Assembly: GCA_027347685.1 (NCBI GenBank)
Contig: DAIEQM010000031.1
Coordinates: 1 to 7,779, forward strand
Direction of reading: 5' to 3'
DNA length: 7,779 nucleotides
DNA from: UBA5941 sp021824385
Lineage (GTDB): Bacteria; Patescibacteriota; Microgenomatia; UBA8517
Each line of letters starts with the position of its first letter. Within the stretch, counting starts at the first letter, position 1. The position numbers were made by a program, and so were the translations under genes. Positions 6,759 to 7,779 of the stretch are shown here, one piece after another. The notes under the pieces were generated by a model, which saw only the letters and a list, made by a program, of their open reading frames with translations, was not told the DNA's origin and made no database searches.

Positions 6759-6905
6759 GCCCCCAAAGCCGATCCGCGCTTTACTTGACAAGCCCCCGGA
6801 ATCGGGATAGTCTTAAATCAATCAGAAAGGCATCGCTCTTCGCTACGGTACATTAATCGTGTGTCGATTAACTCACCAGACGATATGTGATGCTTTTTTG
6901 TGCGT
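6699..6905 (-). ncRNA. candidate structured non-coding RNA or leader, about 205 nt, family unknown
   Basis: The 291-base gap between radA and the sortase gene holds a complete transcription unit with no credible coding frame. A consensus promoter predicts a start near 6903-6905. A 9-bp helix with one mismatch (6889-6897 with 6826-6834) closes a domain containing a 13-bp hairpin (6865-6877 with 6847-6859, 5-nt loop, one mismatch and two G-U pairs). Shorter helices follow: CCCG/CGGG near 6799-6808 and CGGC/GCCG near 6757-6771. Then come the large terminator stem (6721-6758) and T8. I looked for signatures of tRNA, tmRNA, RNase P RNA, SRP RNA, 5S rRNA and common riboswitches and saw none. The long-stem form of 6S RNA is not evident either. 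It could be a free small RNA or an attenuator leader controlling the sortase gene. Structure and promoter are seen; function is unknown. Confidence 0.6.
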
Positions 6906-6910
6906 AGCAC

Positions 6911-6939
6911 ACTATATCATCCACAATCGCTTTTGTCAA
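6911..6939 (-). promoter_or_regulatory. strong sigma70-type promoter for the intergenic RNA (and perhaps the sortase)
   Basis: A consensus TTGACA (6939-6934), a 17-nt spacer and TATAGT (6916-6911) with an upstream TG (TGATATAGT, extended -10) make a near-ideal promoter. It starts 17 nt after the radA stop. A small GTGC/GCAC inverted repeat (6910-6900) spans the predicted start site. No terminator is visible between radA and this promoter. Confidence 0.8.
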
Positions 6940-6956
6940 TTGAGGCTAAACAAGAA

Positions 6957-7779
6957 TTAATGGAATGTTTTCTTAACCAGCTGCTGTAAGTTTGAAGCGT
7001 TACTGTGACTGTACACAATTTTCAATCCTTGCCGTTTGGCTTGCTTCATTCGCTCATTCTCCCGTAGAACGGGCCTAATTTCACCCAAAAGCCCCACTTC
7101 CCCAATCGCAATGCTTCCTTCAGGAAGTGCTTTACCAAGAACAGAACTTGCGAGAGAAAGAGCAATTGCAAGATCAGCTCCCGGCTCTTTAACACTAATT
7201 CCTCCAACAACATTTACAAATACGTCGTGATCATACAGGGGCAGACGGACATGTTTTGTGAGAACTGCCAATATAACGTCAACTCGCTTAGGATCAACGC
7301 CCGATGCAACACGACGAGGAATTGGCATCTTTGTGGGAACTACAAGCGACTGAATTTCTACTAAAAGCGGGCGTGAACCCTCGAGAATAGATGCAACAAC
7401 TGAGCCCGGAGCCACTTCATGTGCGTTTAAGAAGGCTGACTCGATATCGGAAACACTTACCAGTCCTTCTTCTTGCATACGGAATACCCCAATTTCATCA
7501 GTTGCGCCAAAACGATTTTTAATTGAACGGAGAACTCGAAGGTCGCGTTCTGTTTCTCCTTCAAACCAACAGACCGTGTCCACCATATGCGCAAGGGTTG
7601 CCGGGCCAGCAACAGATCCACCTTTGGTAATTTGTCCAACCAAGACGATTGGAATTCTATACTTCTTTGCAAAACGGGTAAGCCTATGAGCACATTCACG
7701 CACTTGTCCGACTGATCCGGGAATTCCCATCAAATCTTTTGTTGAAATGGTTTGAATTGAATCAACAACAACCAATGTT
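6957..7779 (-). CDS. radA: DNA repair protein RadA, C-terminal part (5' end outside window)
   Basis: RadA is a RecA-like ATPase that drives branch migration of recombination intermediates in the cytoplasm. The frame enters from the edge as TLVVVDSIQTI, the Walker B strand, so the apparent TTG at 7775 is an internal Leu codon rather than a start. About 273 codons are visible. Missing are the N-terminal zinc finger and Walker A, roughly 170-180 residues judged against the 460-residue E. coli protein. Counting from that Leu, the RadA signature KNRFG is at 86-90, and the Lon-protease-like domain runs from about 122 to 270 with PRRVASGVD (153-161), DVFVNVVGG (184-192) and GEVGLLGEIRPV (225-236). 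Where active Lon has the catalytic Ser, this protein reads PGADLA, so no protease activity is expected, as is normal for RadA. The C terminus is slightly shorter than in E. coli. The stop is TAA, with a new promoter starting 17 nt later. Confidence 0.96.
   Translation of the reverse strand, partial: TLVVVDSIQTISTKDLMGIPGSVGQVRECAHRLTRFAKKYRIPIVLVGQITKGGSVAGPATLAHMVDTVCWFEGETERDLRVLRSIKNRFGATDEIGVFRMQEEGLVSVSDIESAFLNAHEVAPGSVVASILEGSRPLLVEIQSLVVPTKMPIPRRVASGVDPKRVDVILAVLTKHVRLPLYDHDVFVNVVGGISVKEPGADLAIALSLASSVLGKALPEGSIAIGEVGLLGEIRPVLRENERMKQAKRQGLKIVYSHSNASNLQQLVKKTFH

Noticed and set aside
6841..6905. Short peptides inside the intergenic RNA, such as an 11-codon frame starting at MYRSEER
   Set aside because: No ribosome site precedes it, and the start codon lies in the 3' arm of the 13-bp hairpin.
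6699..6905. tRNA, tmRNA or 5S rRNA in the intergenic RNA
   Set aside because: No T-loop GGTTCGA, no CCA end and no tRNA-like acceptor pairing; the GGTAGTGTG resemblance to 5S rRNA is on the opposite strand and isolated.
1..7779. CRISPR arrays, insertion sequences or long direct repeats
   Set aside because: No repeated unit with regular spacing, transposase frame or flanking target duplication was seen.

Overview
The window looks like bacterial chromosome, most likely from a Patescibacteria (Candidate Phyla Radiation) genome such as Microgenomates or Parcubacteria. This is inferred from family resemblance, not proven. The long membrane protein opens with a GWDTLHPEFNF...QGLG...LPR pattern that I associate with CPR surface-glycan proteins. 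The 81-residue protein carries a CxxxYGGxxxxxC pattern that I associate with CPR surface proteins, and the intergenic spaces are short. Every gene is on the minus strand, so transcription runs from high to low coordinates. UGA serves as a normal stop (end of the sortase gene), which argues against the CPR lineages that recode UGA.

In transcription order: (1) the C-terminal 60% of RadA (6957-7779), cut by the window edge; (2) a 291-base gene-free stretch holding a strong sigma70-type promoter (6911-6939), a folded RNA of about 205 nt that I cannot assign to a family (about 6699-6905), and a hairpin plus T8 terminator; (3) a membrane-anchored sortase (5955-6665); (4) a second strong promoter (5915-5943) driving an 81-residue exported protein with a sortase-like C-terminal sorting signal (5646-5891); (5) a 59-nt extended hairpin (5575-5633); (6) a 297-residue secreted protein with six cysteines and no recognised family (4648-5541); (7) a perfect 10-bp hairpin (4598-4620); (8) a 1232-residue multi-pass protein resembling AftD/DUF3367 GT-C glycosyltransferases, with lectin-like modules outside the membrane (860-4558); (9) a 255-residue secreted two-domain protein, the first domain PKD/Ig-like (43-810); (10) the first eight codons of another gene (1-24).

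Apart from RadA, a housekeeping recombination protein, the genes form a cell-envelope group: a glycan-handling membrane enzyme, a sortase with a probable miniature substrate beside it, and two exported proteins. The simplest reading is a surface-assembly locus in which the sortase anchors the small protein, or joins it to partners, while the AftD-like protein builds or modifies surface glycan. The most unusual items are the unassigned structured RNA between radA and the sortase, and the sortase/mini-substrate pair with its own promoter.
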